Assembly: GCF_014334135.1 (NCBI RefSeq)
Contig: NZ_CP060497.1
Coordinates: 2,108,001-2,172,000 of the forward strand
Direction: 5' to 3'
DNA: 64,000 nt
DNA from: Olivibacter sp. SDN3
Lineage (GTDB): Bacteria; Bacteroidota; Bacteroidia; Sphingobacteriales; Sphingobacteriaceae
Both the position numbers and the translations under genes were made by a program. The notes beneath the pieces were generated by a model. The model had not been told where the DNA came from. It searched no databases and saw only the letters and a program-made list of their open reading frames with translations. Of this stretch, positions 1-8,779 are shown in pieces. Positions within the stretch are counted from its first letter, which is position 1. Every line of letters begins with the position of its first letter.

Positions 1-154
1 ATTTTTAGCTAATTGATTTAAATGATTATCATGATTATCGGATATGGTCATTCCGGTGATGAGGAGGATTTATAGCATCTATAGATACAATAGGTGCCTA
101 GATAAAATATCCGGTTAATTTAGATTTTTTGCTTTAAAATTAAAACGAATTTGT
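1..154. other. left-edge intergenic sequence
   Basis: This AT-rich stretch precedes the first cupin gene. The only open frame is a 17-codon one starting at 22 and ending at a TAG at 73-75, with no recognisable product. I see no complete Bacteroidota-type promoter here, so the first cupin gene may be transcribed from upstream of the window. Confidence 0.4.
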
Positions 155-637
155 ATGCGTATTTCTAACAAGACCGATTTTTTTGAGGAAGTGAAAGTAA
201 AGCTTCAGCGAGAAGGCTTCCGGGTAATAGGACAAGACTTTTTTCCGTGGGGCGGTACTCTACAGATCGACGAAGAACATGCCCATAAGTTTGCTGATAC
301 TTTTTTTGCCAGCAAACAACTCTATTTGCCGCAGCGTCCAAAGATTTTGGTGATAGCACCGGGTAAAGCCATCCACTGGCAATACCACCTTAGAAGGAGC
401 GAATTTTGGCAGGTACTGGTTGGCGAGGTAGGTATAGTGGTGAGTAAGAATGATGAAGAACAGCCCTTGCGGGTTAAAAGCTGTGGAGAAGTTGTTCAAC
501 TGCATCCCGGCGATCGTCATCGGCTGGTAGGACTCAATGATTGGGGTGTTGTTGCCCAACTTTGGAAGCACAGTAATCTTGCACAGCCATCAGATGACGG
601 AGATGTGGTACGTCTGGCTTCGGGTTTCACCTATTAA
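155..637 (+). CDS. cupin protein, mannose-6-phosphate isomerase type II-like (copy 1)
   Basis: This 160-aa protein is a single cupin domain resembling the C-terminal cupin of type II mannose-6-phosphate isomerases; such proteins often sit beside capsule genes and are annotated as phosphoheptose or mannose-phosphate isomerase. The family motif is recognisable (PGKAIHWQYHLRRSEFW, about residues 69-85), but only one of the usual histidines of that strand remains, and the second metal position is Arg. The Glu and the late His (GDRHRLVG) are kept. The start at 155 is supported because the paralogue at 1262 opens with the same MRISNK-D-FEEVK-KL sequence. A terminator at 768-808 separates it from the operon behind. 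Enzymatic activity is doubtful; sugar binding or regulation is possible. Confidence 0.75.
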   Translation: MRISNKTDFFEEVKVKLQREGFRVIGQDFFPWGGTLQIDEEHAHKFADTFFASKQLYLPQRPKILVIAPGKAIHWQYHLRRSEFWQVLVGEVGIVVSKNDEEQPLRVKSCGEVVQLHPGDRHRLVGLNDWGVVAQLWKHSNLAQPSDDGDVVRLASGFTY

Positions 638-767
638 TATCAGCTCAATATAAAAAAAGAAACGTATAACCTCCAAGAAAGATAACAAAGCTAAAAAATA
701 TAGCGAAACCCGGCAGGAGTACCTAATGGGCTAATCAACATCGCCATACCCAATCTTCGTTTTTTTT

Positions 768-808
768 AAGGTCTATTCAAAACAGCGATAGCTGTTTGGG
801 TAGGCCTT
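768..808 (+). terminator. rho-independent terminator after cupin copy 1
   Basis: A long imperfect hairpin pairs AAGG(t)CTATTC plus AAACAGC with GCTGTTTGGGTAG(g)CCTT around a GATA loop, with one mismatch, one bulged A and two G-T pairs. It is followed by a T-rich run (tttctcttttt) and preceded by a run of T, so it could stop transcription in both directions. It separates the first cupin gene from the main operon. Confidence 0.65.
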
Positions 809-958
809 TTCTCTTTTTATGGAAAAAAAATTGAGAGCCATTTTACAAATTGTATGTAAAAATATACAGCTTGTATTAAATCCAGTACGTTTTTTGAGAT
901 AAGGGTGTATTTCTTACACAAAATATGTTCGTTTGTATACATGGTATACTGTGTATTC

Positions 959-987
959 TTGTATAACCGGTAATTTTCTTACTTTTG
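959..987 (+). promoter_or_regulatory. Bacteroidota-type promoter of the polysaccharide operon
   Basis: TTG at 959-961 is followed after 18 bases by TACTTTTG at 980-987. This is a full match to the Bacteroidota consensus TTG - about 19 - TAnnTTTG used by the primary sigma factor. It is the only complete match seen ahead of the gene run starting at 1262 and would give a leader of about 265 nt. Confidence 0.65.
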
Positions 988-1261
988 TGGTGGATAATGA
1001 AATTAATATGAAGATTTTGTAATTTTTTATCATTTTATATCTTTTATTGATAAATTTTTTATAAAATTGTATTTTTAATATAAAAAGTTCATTTCTCAGG
1101 ACGATATTTAATAGTGGCAAGGGTTTTGTGTACGAGAAAGCGCAACGAAATTCAAGGGAATTTAATGAACAGAATGAACAAATTACTATACTATTTTTAA
1201 TCAACACGCCTGATAGATGGTATTAAAAACATTCTCTCATATATAAATTAATTTCTATTAG

Positions 1262-1771
1262 ATGCGTATATCCAACAAATGTGATCTTTTTGAAGAAGTT
1301 AAGATCAAGTTAGCTTCGCAAGGTTTTAAAGTGGTAAACCAAGATCAGAATCAACCATGGGGAGGCTCCCTTTTAATTGAGGAAAGTCAGGCAGAAAAAT
1401 TCGCTCGTATTTATTTCAGCGGTAAAGATTTGGAACAAGAGCGTCATCGCGTAGTAAAGCCTAAAATTTTGGTGGTAGCACCTGGTAAACGCATTGCTTG
1501 GCAATACCATTTACGGCGTGCAGAGATTTGGCAAGTGTTGGTAGGTAAGGTAGGCGTAGTTACCAGCGATGACGATGTTTTAGGTGCGATTGAACATAAG
1601 GACGCTGGGGAGTGGGTATACTTAGGAGTAAGTAAACGACATCAGCTCGTTGGTTTGCACGATTGGGGTGTTGTTGCTCAGCTGTGGCAGTTACCGGAAG
1701 ACGGGGCGCAACCGTCGGATGAGCAAGACGTGGTGAGGTTGGAATCAACAAAAGGGACTTATTTAATCTGA
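1262..1771 (+). CDS. cupin protein, mannose-6-phosphate isomerase type II-like (copy 2)
   Basis: This 169-aa cupin is a paralogue of the gene at 155, with strongly matching sequence throughout ([36 protein letters not shown]). It is the first gene of the long polysaccharide operon and lies 38 bases ahead of fcl. As in copy 1, the usual HxH metal motif of the family is reduced to H-L-R while the Glu and the late His (KRHQLVGL) remain, so a metal-dependent isomerase activity is not assured. Its place just before GDP-sugar genes is compatible with a role in mannose-phosphate supply, which is an inference. The ATG at 1262 directly follows a TAG triplet and no strong Shine-Dalgarno site is seen. 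Confidence 0.75.
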   Translation: MRISNKCDLFEEVKIKLASQGFKVVNQDQNQPWGGSLLIEESQAEKFARIYFSGKDLEQERHRVVKPKILVVAPGKRIAWQYHLRRAEIWQVLVGKVGVVTSDDDVLGAIEHKDAGEWVYLGVSKRHQLVGLHDWGVVAQLWQLPEDGAQPSDEQDVVRLESTKGTYLI

Positions 1772-1809
1772 TAAATCGTTTACACAATTACTTTGAAATA
1801 CAGACCATA

Positions 1810-2751
1810 ATGGATAAAAATGCAAAGATCTATGTTGCAGGGCACAGAGGAATGGTGGGAGGAGCCATTTCGCGTAATTTAAAAAAGCAAGGGTATCAAA
1901 ATCTTATCGAGCGAACCTCTTCTGAGCTTGATTTACGTAATCAATTAGCTGTAAATGATTTTTTTGACAGAGAAAGGCCGGATTATGTTTTTTTAGCTGC
2001 TGCTAAGGTGGGGGGTATCGTAGCAAATAACACCTATCGTGCAGAATTCCTTTATGACAACCTGATCATGGAAGCTAATATTATCCATGCCGCCCATGTT
2101 AATGGAATCAAAAAATTAATGTTTTTAGGAAGCAGCTGTATCTATCCGAAACTTGCTCCACAGCCTTTAAAAGAGGAATATTTATTGACTGGTCTTCTAG
2201 AACCCACCAATGAGCCCTATGCCATAGCAAAGATAGCCGGCATCAAACTTTGCGAGGCTTACAGAGATCAATATGGAGCAAACTTTATCAGCGTTATGCC
2301 TACTAATTTATATGGCATAGGAGATAATTATCATCCCCAGAATTCGCATGTTTTGCCCGCACTTATCCGGCGTTTTCATGAAGCAAGGGAGAATAAATTG
2401 CCTGAGGTAACCATATGGGGTACAGGTAAACCTCTTCGTGAATTTCTTTATGCCGATGACTTAGCCGAAGCCTGTATTTTTTTGATGGAAAACTATGATG
2501 GCAGGGAGCTGGTCAATGTGGGTACGGGAGAGGATCTAGCTATCGCAGATTTGGCAGTCCTGATCAAAGATATCGTAGGTTATGAAGGTGAGATTACTTT
2601 CGATACGTCTAAGCCTGATGGTACCCCCCGTAAGCTGATGGATGTATCAAAGCTGCATCGCCTGGGCTGGAAACACCATACCTCCTTAAGACAAGGAATA
2701 GAACAAGCTTATACCGATTTCGTAAATGCCGAAATGGTGGCCGAGCGTTGA
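1810..2751 (+). CDS. fcl: GDP-L-fucose synthase
   Basis: This 313-aa protein is the NADPH-dependent 3,5-epimerase/4-reductase that makes GDP-L-fucose from GDP-4-keto-6-deoxymannose in the cytosol. It is an extended short-chain dehydrogenase: the nucleotide-binding loop GHRGMVGG lies near residues 11-18, the YxxxK catalytic pair is in YAIAKIAG (about residue 137), and the family signature SSCIYP is present. Length matches the family (about 310-320 aa). It sits between the cupin gene and gmd, the enzyme that makes its substrate, so the two form a GDP-fucose module. The presence of this pathway implies fucose in the polymer. Confidence 0.95.
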   Translation: MDKNAKIYVAGHRGMVGGAISRNLKKQGYQNLIERTSSELDLRNQLAVNDFFDRERPDYVFLAAAKVGGIVANNTYRAEFLYDNLIMEANIIHAAHVNGIKKLMFLGSSCIYPKLAPQPLKEEYLLTGLLEPTNEPYAIAKIAGIKLCEAYRDQYGANFISVMPTNLYGIGDNYHPQNSHVLPALIRRFHEARENKLPEVTIWGTGKPLREFLYADDLAEACIFLMENYDGRELVNVGTGEDLAIADLAVLIKDIVGYEGEITFDTSKPDGTPRKLMDVSKLHRLGWKHHTSLRQGIEQAYTDFVNAEMVAER

Positions 2752-2794
2752 TTATAATTTCTTGAAGATAAAATAAAAATTATTTAAAATTAAT

Positions 2795-3892
2795 ATGAAA
2801 ACAGCATTAATCACTGGAGTAAATGGGCAAGATGGCGCCTACTTGGCCGAGTTGCTATTAGAAAAAGGTTATATGGTACACGGTATCAAACGTCGTTCAT
2901 CATTAATCAATACCGATCGTATTGATCACTTATACCAAGACCCGCACAGTGAAAATGTACGTTTCCGCTTGCATTATGGCGATATGACGGATAGTACGAA
3001 TCTCATCCGCATCATCCAGGAAACACAACCGGATGAGATTTATAATTTAGCGGCAATGAGTCATGTAAAGGTGAGTTTTGACACACCCGAATATACAGCT
3101 AACGCAGATGGCATAGGCACGTTACGAATTTTGGAAGCTATACGTATACTTGGATTAGAGAAGAAGACACGTATTTATCAAGCCTCCACTTCTGAACTTT
3201 ATGGTCTAGTGCAAGCGGTTCCACAATCAGAAACTACACCATTTTACCCACGTAGCCCTTATGCTGTAGCTAAATTGTACGGCTATTGGATCACGGTTAA
3301 TTATCGTGAGGCCTACGATCTATATGCATGTAATGGTATTTTGTTCAACCACGAAAGCCCTTTACGTGGCGAAACCTTTGTAACCCGCAAAATTACCCGT
3401 GCGGTTGCAGCCATCGCTTTGGGCTTACAGGAAAAAATGTTCTTAGGAAATTTAGACGCACAGCGCGACTGGGGGCACGCCAAAGATTACGTAAAGGCCA
3501 TGTGGCTTATCTTACAGCAGGATAAAGCTGAGGATTACGTTATTGCAACAGGTATCACCACGCATGTGCGCGACTTCGTAAAAATGGCGTTTGCCGAGGT
3601 TGGTGCAGAAATAGAGTTCAAAGGAGAGGGTGTTGACGAGAAAGGGTATGTGAAGTCGATTTCCAATGATGAATTTAAACTAGAAGTAGGGCAAGAGGTG
3701 GTTTCTGTAGACCCAGCCTACTTCCGTCCAACGGAAGTGGAATTATTGATTGGCGATCCTACTAAATCTAAAACCAAGCTAGGTTGGGAGCCGGAATATG
3801 ACTTACCTGCTTTGTGTAAAGAGATGGTGGCTTCTGATGTAGAGATCTTCAGGAAAGATAATAAAACACAGTGGGAGCATTTGGCAGGGTAG
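2795..3892 (+). CDS. gmd: GDP-mannose 4,6-dehydratase
   Basis: This 365-aa cytosolic enzyme converts GDP-mannose to GDP-4-keto-6-deoxy-D-mannose using bound NADP. The N-terminus carries the Rossmann motif [16 protein letters not shown] and the family sequence KRRSS followed by DRIDHLY; the catalytic YxxxK is in [10 protein letters not shown], and the [16 protein letters not shown] block is typical of Gmd. Length is normal. It lies 43 bases after fcl and supplies its substrate. Codon use matches the neighbouring genes. Confidence 0.97.
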   Translation: MKTALITGVNGQDGAYLAELLLEKGYMVHGIKRRSSLINTDRIDHLYQDPHSENVRFRLHYGDMTDSTNLIRIIQETQPDEIYNLAAMSHVKVSFDTPEYTANADGIGTLRILEAIRILGLEKKTRIYQASTSELYGLVQAVPQSETTPFYPRSPYAVAKLYGYWITVNYREAYDLYACNGILFNHESPLRGETFVTRKITRAVAAIALGLQEKMFLGNLDAQRDWGHAKDYVKAMWLILQQDKAEDYVIATGITTHVRDFVKMAFAEVGAEIEFKGEGVDEKGYVKSISNDEFKLEVGQEVVSVDPAYFRPTEVELLIGDPTKSKTKLGWEPEYDLPALCKEMVASDVEIFRKDNKTQWEHLAG

Positions 3893-4174
3893 TTCTTCGG
3901 AACGACATTTCATCAGTTGCTTTTCACTACAAAAAACTAAATCTTGATAGACTTTGTGTTGGTTTTTAGGTAGTAATATAGGAAAATAACGTGAAATCTG
4001 TTAAAATTTATACTGTAAAATAGATCCGCTGATAGCTCTTTTTAAAAAAATCCAAATATTATGTGTTTAGGATGGGAGAATATTTAATAATTTAATATGT
4101 ACGAAACATTAGGTATTAGAAGTACTACTAATACAATTCGTTAGTTAATGAGATCATTGGCGAATTCAAATTAA
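3893..4174 (+). other. 282-base gap between gmd and the flippase gene
   Basis: The gap is AT-rich and without an open frame of note. I see a near match to a -7 element (TAGACTTTG, one base too long) close to 3950 but no partner at the right distance. It may hold a secondary promoter for the downstream part of the operon, but the sequence does not show one clearly. Confidence 0.3.
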
Positions 4175-5623
4175 ATGAATAACGAAAAAAAATTAGTTGT
4201 TAAAGGAATTTTCTGGACAGGATTCCAAATGGTCGTCAATCAAGGATTCGCCTTTATTATACGACTGGTATTAGCCCGTTTACTGTTTCCTGAACAATTT
4301 GGTTTGGTTGGCATGGCTACCGTTTTTACGGGTTTTGTCCAAGTACTAAATGATTTGGGAATTGGGGCCGCTCTAGTCCAAAAGAAGGAACAACAATTAA
4401 CAGCAGCCCATTACCATACGGCATTCTGGACAGGTATAGTTTGGTCAACTGCGCTGTATCTCATCATTAGCTTTGGCGTGGCTCCTTTGGCGGTATTATT
4501 TTATGATGAACCATTATTGAGATCTCTCATTCCTGTTATTAGCTTGGGAATATTATCGAGCCCGATAAACTTGGTCAATAAGGCGCAGTTAACTAAGAAG
4601 ATGAACTTCAAGAAAATTGCATTTGTAGATAATACTTCAAATATTATTTCTGGGAGCATAGCTTTAGGTTTAGCGCTGTGGGGTGCGGGCGTTTGGTCTC
4701 TAGCTTTCAATTCGGTTGCATCGATATTGGTAGCGATACCATTGTATTTTAGGGCCACTGGATGGCTGCCGAAATTTATTTGGGACAGGAAGGCTTTTAA
4801 GGATATTTTCGGTTTCGGTGTTTACACCACTGGAACAAATGTGGCGAACTATTTAATCAACAATATTGATTATTTGCTGATTGGAAAACTTTTGAGCGCT
4901 GGTGCGTTAGGTGCTTATACATTCGCATTTGGTTTAACAGACACGTTTCGCAGTAGACTGATGGCTGTTATCAATAATGTAATGTATCCCATGTACGGTA
5001 AGAAGCAAAACGAGCCAGTAGCTCTCAAAAATTATTACCTCAAGGTGGTCAATTATAATAGCTTAATTATTTACCCGATCATGTTAGCTTTTTTTACCTT
5101 TTCCCGCCCTATTATTGAAAACTTCTTCGGCGATAAATGGGAGGCGTCGATTATCCCTCTGAAAATAATGGCTGTGGCAGTGATGTTTCATATGATGGTG
5201 AATTCTAATACAGCACTTATTCGTGGTATGGGGCGACCGGATTTAGAAATGAAGTTACAGTTATTCAAATCATCGATTTTTGTTCCCATGTTAGTGGCCG
5301 GAATCCATTTTTATGGAATTTTAGGGGCATCATGTGCTGTATTGATCAATAAAATCATTGCGGTAATCATCGCTCAGTATACTTTTAACAATCTGTTAAA
5401 TATTAAAGTAAAGACAACAGAGTTTATAAACGCGGTAAAAAATCCTTGGATCGCATCTATAGTTGGTTTTTTGATTGGATACTTTATTTATGAGCAGTTA
5501 GGTTTTAACTTTTATATTTCGCTGATAATTCAGTTCGTGTCGTATTGTTTCAGCATATGGCTGTTGATGGGACATGAATTGAAAGTACAGGTAAAGCAGT
5601 TAAAGTTAGCTAGACAAAAATAG
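4175..5623 (+). CDS. polysaccharide flippase, WzxC/TuaB-like (MOP superfamily)
   Basis: This 482-aa membrane protein belongs to the oligosaccharide flippase group of the MOP exporter superfamily. It would move undecaprenyl-linked repeat units across the inner membrane. About 12-14 hydrophobic segments run through the protein, and the N-terminal part (KGIFWTGFQMVVNQG, LARLLFPEQFGLVGMA, LGIGAALVQ) is typical of the WzxC/TuaB lineage. It is the only Wzx candidate in the locus and pairs with the Wzy-like polymerase at 11873 and the Wza/Wzc pair at 20742-23903. It ends 2 bases before the next gene, so the two are co-transcribed. Confidence 0.9.
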   Translation: MNNEKKLVVKGIFWTGFQMVVNQGFAFIIRLVLARLLFPEQFGLVGMATVFTGFVQVLNDLGIGAALVQKKEQQLTAAHYHTAFWTGIVWSTALYLIISFGVAPLAVLFYDEPLLRSLIPVISLGILSSPINLVNKAQLTKKMNFKKIAFVDNTSNIISGSIALGLALWGAGVWSLAFNSVASILVAIPLYFRATGWLPKFIWDRKAFKDIFGFGVYTTGTNVANYLINNIDYLLIGKLLSAGALGAYTFAFGLTDTFRSRLMAVINNVMYPMYGKKQNEPVALKNYYLKVVNYNSLIIYPIMLAFFTFSRPIIENFFGDKWEASIIPLKIMAVAVMFHMMVNSNTALIRGMGRPDLEMKLQLFKSSIFVPMLVAGIHFYGILGASCAVLINKIIAVIIAQYTFNNLLNIKVKTTEFINAVKNPWIASIVGFLIGYFIYEQLGFNFYISLIIQFVSYCFSIWLLMGHELKVQVKQLKLARQK

Positions 5624-5625
5624 AT

Positions 5626-6687
5626 ATGATAAAAAATATAAAAAAAAGGTTTAAAATATTAATACGGGAGAAATTACCTGCTTTCTGTGCTAAGTCGCCT
5701 AAACGAGCATTTTTATATTATTTAATTTTCGATAAATCGTTTTTAAGAGAGGTACAGGCCGTGTTAGCTGGTCGGGTAAAACATGTGCATGATTCCGAAA
5801 AGGCGAAATCTAATTATTTTTTGTTGGTCAGAGATACCCATCGTATTGAAAAAGGTCTGCTAATGCGCCCGAGACGACCTGTTTTTGGAAAAGGTTATAT
5901 CAAAGAGACACTAGATAGTTTTGAGGGCGTTTGGAAATCCTCTGCACTAGAAGGGGGTGATAATTTGCAATTGAAATGGTTCCATGATGTTTTGGGTGAA
6001 TACTTCAGGTCTGCCGGGAGCGAAGATCCTTTGATTAAACAGTTAGGAGAAAAATTTAATAAGATTATTAGCGAGCAACCTTTACCGGCATCGATCTGTG
6101 ATATAAAGATAAAGTCAATACCCTATTTTCGTTTGGTAGAAGATAGGAGCCAGATTACCTACGAGGAATTTCACAAACTTTGTAGGCAGCGTAGATCTGT
6201 TCGATGGTTTTTAGATAAACCAGTGCCGCGTGACTTAATTGACAAAGCTGTTTTATCAGCAAATCAATCGCCGAGCGCTTGCAATAGGCAGCCGTTTGAA
6301 TTTCGAATTTTTGACCAGAAAGAGTTGGTAGAACAAGGCGTGTCTTTACCTATGGGTACGAAGGGATATGGGCATAGCATCCCTGTGTTCGTGGTGTTGG
6401 TCGGTAGTTTAGATGCTTATTTTGACGAGCGGGATAGACACGTCATCTATATTGATGCCTCCTTGGCAGCCATGTCCTTTATGTTAGCGTTGGAGACTTT
6501 AGGTTTGGGAAGTTGTGCTATCAACTGGCCTGACATTGAGGCCAATGAGAAGAAAATGGCTAAGTTTTTAGCTTTGAAAACTTATCAAAGACCATTAATG
6601 TGCATGGGGCTGGGGTACGCAGATCCTGAGGGATTAGTTGCATTTTCAGAAAAAAGGTCCATCAATCAAATAAGGAAATACAATTAA
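5626..6687 (+). CDS. nitroreductase-family protein of the polysaccharide locus
   Basis: The protein has 353 residues. The C-terminal half (about 187-350) is a nitroreductase-type flavoprotein fold: it begins with RQRRSVRWF, followed by SPSACNRQPFEF and later the LETLGLGSCAINWP block, as in FMN-dependent nitroreductases. The N-terminal 185 residues are an extra region, basic at the start, that I do not recognise. The start lies 2 bases after the flippase stop. Nitroreductase-like genes of this type recur beside polysaccharide pyruvyl transferases and FrhB-like proteins in surface polysaccharide loci, and this locus has both. The substrate is unknown. Confidence 0.75.
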   Translation: MIKNIKKRFKILIREKLPAFCAKSPKRAFLYYLIFDKSFLREVQAVLAGRVKHVHDSEKAKSNYFLLVRDTHRIEKGLLMRPRRPVFGKGYIKETLDSFEGVWKSSALEGGDNLQLKWFHDVLGEYFRSAGSEDPLIKQLGEKFNKIISEQPLPASICDIKIKSIPYFRLVEDRSQITYEEFHKLCRQRRSVRWFLDKPVPRDLIDKAVLSANQSPSACNRQPFEFRIFDQKELVEQGVSLPMGTKGYGHSIPVFVVLVGSLDAYFDERDRHVIYIDASLAAMSFMLALETLGLGSCAINWPDIEANEKKMAKFLALKTYQRPLMCMGLGYADPEGLVAFSEKRSINQIRKYN

Positions 6688-6706
6688 AATATAATTATAT
6701 AGAACA

Positions 6707-7855
6707 ATGGTTATAGAATTACGCGGTGTAGAGTTTCAAAACAAAGGTGCAGAACTAATGTTACATGCTGTTTTAAGCAAAGTAAAGGAAAAATGGCCTG
6801 ATACTATATTTGTGATGGAGCATCGTGGTGGCAGTGCTCCAATAAATAAACAGAGATCTGTGGGTGTTTACACCAAGTTGAATAAAAGGATCTATGGTTT
6901 AAATACTGCGAAGTTGGGCTTTTTTGTGCCGAAATTTATTCGACGTTCTTTCAAATTCATTTTACCGAAAGAAGTAGATGCGGTTCTGGATGGTTCTGGA
7001 TTTGCTTTTGGTGATTTTTGGGGTGAAGCAAAAGCAGGTCAACGACTCGCAGACCACATTCATAAGTGGAAACTTCATGGCAAGAAAATTATTGTATTAC
7101 CACAAGCTTTTGGTCCTTTTACAGAACCTGCTTTGATAAGTAAGATGGAAACGATATTAAATGAGGCAGATCTCATATTTGCGAGGGATAAATACTCATT
7201 TGATTATTTAAAAACACTGAAAGCCAATCAACAACATATTTTTCTGAAGCCTGATTTTACTAACTTGATAAAGGGGCTCAAACCAGTGGATTTTAATCCT
7301 GATGAGCTGGAAGTTGCTATTATCCCGAATAATAAGTTGTTGGAGTCAAGCACTTTTAAAGATCGCGACGATTATCTAAATGTCTTGAACCGAATAGTGA
7401 CAAAAGTGCAAAGTCTTGGTAGAAACCCCTTTTTTCTAATTCATGAGGGAGCAAAGGACTTACAACTTGCAAAAGATGTTAATCAAAAATTCGGGCAGGA
7501 TATTCCAATTTTGAAAGAGGATGACCCATTAAAGGTAAAAGGGATTATAGGTCTCTCCAAGGCAATTATAACATCTCGTTTTCATGGTTTGGTTAGTGCT
7601 TTGTCTCAAGCAATTCCCTGCTTATGTATAGGGTGGAGTCATAAATATTTGGCTCTTATGGAAGATTACGGTTTCGTAGAAGGATTATTATCAAATGAGG
7701 ATTTGCATTCTGAAGAGGTGGAAAGAAAGATAGAATTGGTAATTAAGCCTGATACCGCACGTGAAATCAGTGAAAAACTTCACCAAGCTGGAAAAAAGCA
7801 GAAAGAGTTGTCAGAAGAAATGTGGGAGCAAGTATTTAGTGTTCTACAGGGATAG
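6707..7855 (+). CDS. polysaccharide pyruvyl transferase family protein (1 of 3)
   Basis: This 382-aa protein belongs to the PS_pyruv_trans family (WcaK/CsaB type), which adds pyruvyl ketals from phosphoenolpyruvate to sugars. The N-terminal NKGAELMLHAVL motif and the C-terminal SRFHGLVSAL motif (near residue 290) are both clear, with a GT-B-like layout between. Length is normal. It is unlike the other two pyruvyl transferase-like proteins of the locus (10003 and 15336) outside these motifs, so they probably act on different sugars. It lies 19 bases after the nitroreductase-like gene. Confidence 0.85.
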   Translation: MVIELRGVEFQNKGAELMLHAVLSKVKEKWPDTIFVMEHRGGSAPINKQRSVGVYTKLNKRIYGLNTAKLGFFVPKFIRRSFKFILPKEVDAVLDGSGFAFGDFWGEAKAGQRLADHIHKWKLHGKKIIVLPQAFGPFTEPALISKMETILNEADLIFARDKYSFDYLKTLKANQQHIFLKPDFTNLIKGLKPVDFNPDELEVAIIPNNKLLESSTFKDRDDYLNVLNRIVTKVQSLGRNPFFLIHEGAKDLQLAKDVNQKFGQDIPILKEDDPLKVKGIIGLSKAIITSRFHGLVSALSQAIPCLCIGWSHKYLALMEDYGFVEGLLSNEDLHSEEVERKIELVIKPDTAREISEKLHQAGKKQKELSEEMWEQVFSVLQG

Positions 7856-7882
7856 GTTCTCGCTGAGAAAATAGATTAGTTT

Positions 7883-8764
7883 ATGAAGTTCACGGTTATC
7901 ATTCCTACATATAAAGATTGGCAAAGTTTGCAAAAATGTTTGGCCTCTTTGGCGGATATGCATTTTCCGTTAAATGACTATGAGATTTTGGTGGTAGATA
8001 ATGATCCTATTCATAAGGTTCCTGCTGATTTGGTTGCTGCTTCCAATGTCCGGATATTACATCAGCCTGCCCCTGGATCTTATGCTGCTAGAAACTTGGC
8101 TGTCGGTCAAGCTCGTGGAGAAATTTTAGCCTTTACAGATGCAGATTGCATAATAGATTCTTTATGGCTGACTAATGCAGCCGAGTACTTTAAGAATGAA
8201 CAAATACAGCGTATCGCTGGAAACGTGGTTATTTTTTTTAATGATCTTACGAAAAAAACAATGGCTGAATTGTACGAGTATATTTTCGCATTTGATCAGG
8301 AGAAGAATGTGAGGCTTTATAAGGCCTCTATCACCGCTAATTTTTTAGTAAAAAAAAGTTTGTTTTTGGAAGTTGGGCTTTTTGATGGGAATAAGAAATC
8401 CGGGGAAGATTTTGGATGGAATTGGCGTGCAAATGAGCGAGTAGACAATAGGTTGGTTTATGCAAAAGATGTCATCGTAAGACATCCAGCAAGGAGGACA
8501 TTACGGGAGATAGGCCAAAAAAAGCGGCGCGTTTTCGGTGGGAAGAAAAAATATGATTTCAAAACAGCTAAAGGTATCTTCAAAGAGTTTGTATATATAC
8601 CATACCTTTTTTACACTGTCGTATGGATTAGCTTGAGGAGAATTCGTCGGAGTGAGCTGATTTTTCAGGAAAAGGCAAAAGTTTTTATCGTAGTATTATA
8701 TATATATGTAATTATGATATACGAGTACTTTCGTTTGTTGTTCGGAGGAAAAGCACTAAGATAA
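7883..8764 (+). CDS. family 2 glycosyltransferase
   Basis: This 293-aa protein is a GT-A fold family 2 glycosyltransferase. It opens with FTVIIPTYKDW, has the nucleotide-sugar and metal site FTDADC near residues 85-90, and a downstream acidic motif SGEDFGWNWR typical of the acceptor side. The C-terminal 60 residues include hydrophobic segments that may bind the membrane. It probably adds one sugar of the repeat unit on the inner face of the inner membrane; donor and acceptor cannot be told from sequence. Confidence 0.85.
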   Translation: MKFTVIIPTYKDWQSLQKCLASLADMHFPLNDYEILVVDNDPIHKVPADLVAASNVRILHQPAPGSYAARNLAVGQARGEILAFTDADCIIDSLWLTNAAEYFKNEQIQRIAGNVVIFFNDLTKKTMAELYEYIFAFDQEKNVRLYKASITANFLVKKSLFLEVGLFDGNKKSGEDFGWNWRANERVDNRLVYAKDVIVRHPARRTLREIGQKKRRVFGGKKKYDFKTAKGIFKEFVYIPYLFYTVVWISLRRIRRSELIFQEKAKVFIVVLYIYVIMIYEYFRLLFGGKALR

Positions 8765-8779
8765 TAATTTGGGAAAAAA

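Larger units (their letters stand above)
638..1261 (+). other. intergenic region and long leader of the polysaccharide operon
   Basis: This 624-base gap holds the terminator at 768-808 and a promoter at 959-987. The rest is very AT-rich. If transcription starts near 994, the message has an untranslated leader of about 265 nt before the cupin gene at 1262. A 97-codon antisense frame crosses the gap but has the low-complexity composition of chance AT-rich sequence. No protein gene is supported. Confidence 0.5.

Noticed and set aside
914-1207. 97-codon - strand frame in the operon leader
   Set aside because: It has the Ile/Lys/Phe-rich composition of chance translation of AT-rich DNA, no family likeness, and lies across a good + strand promoter.
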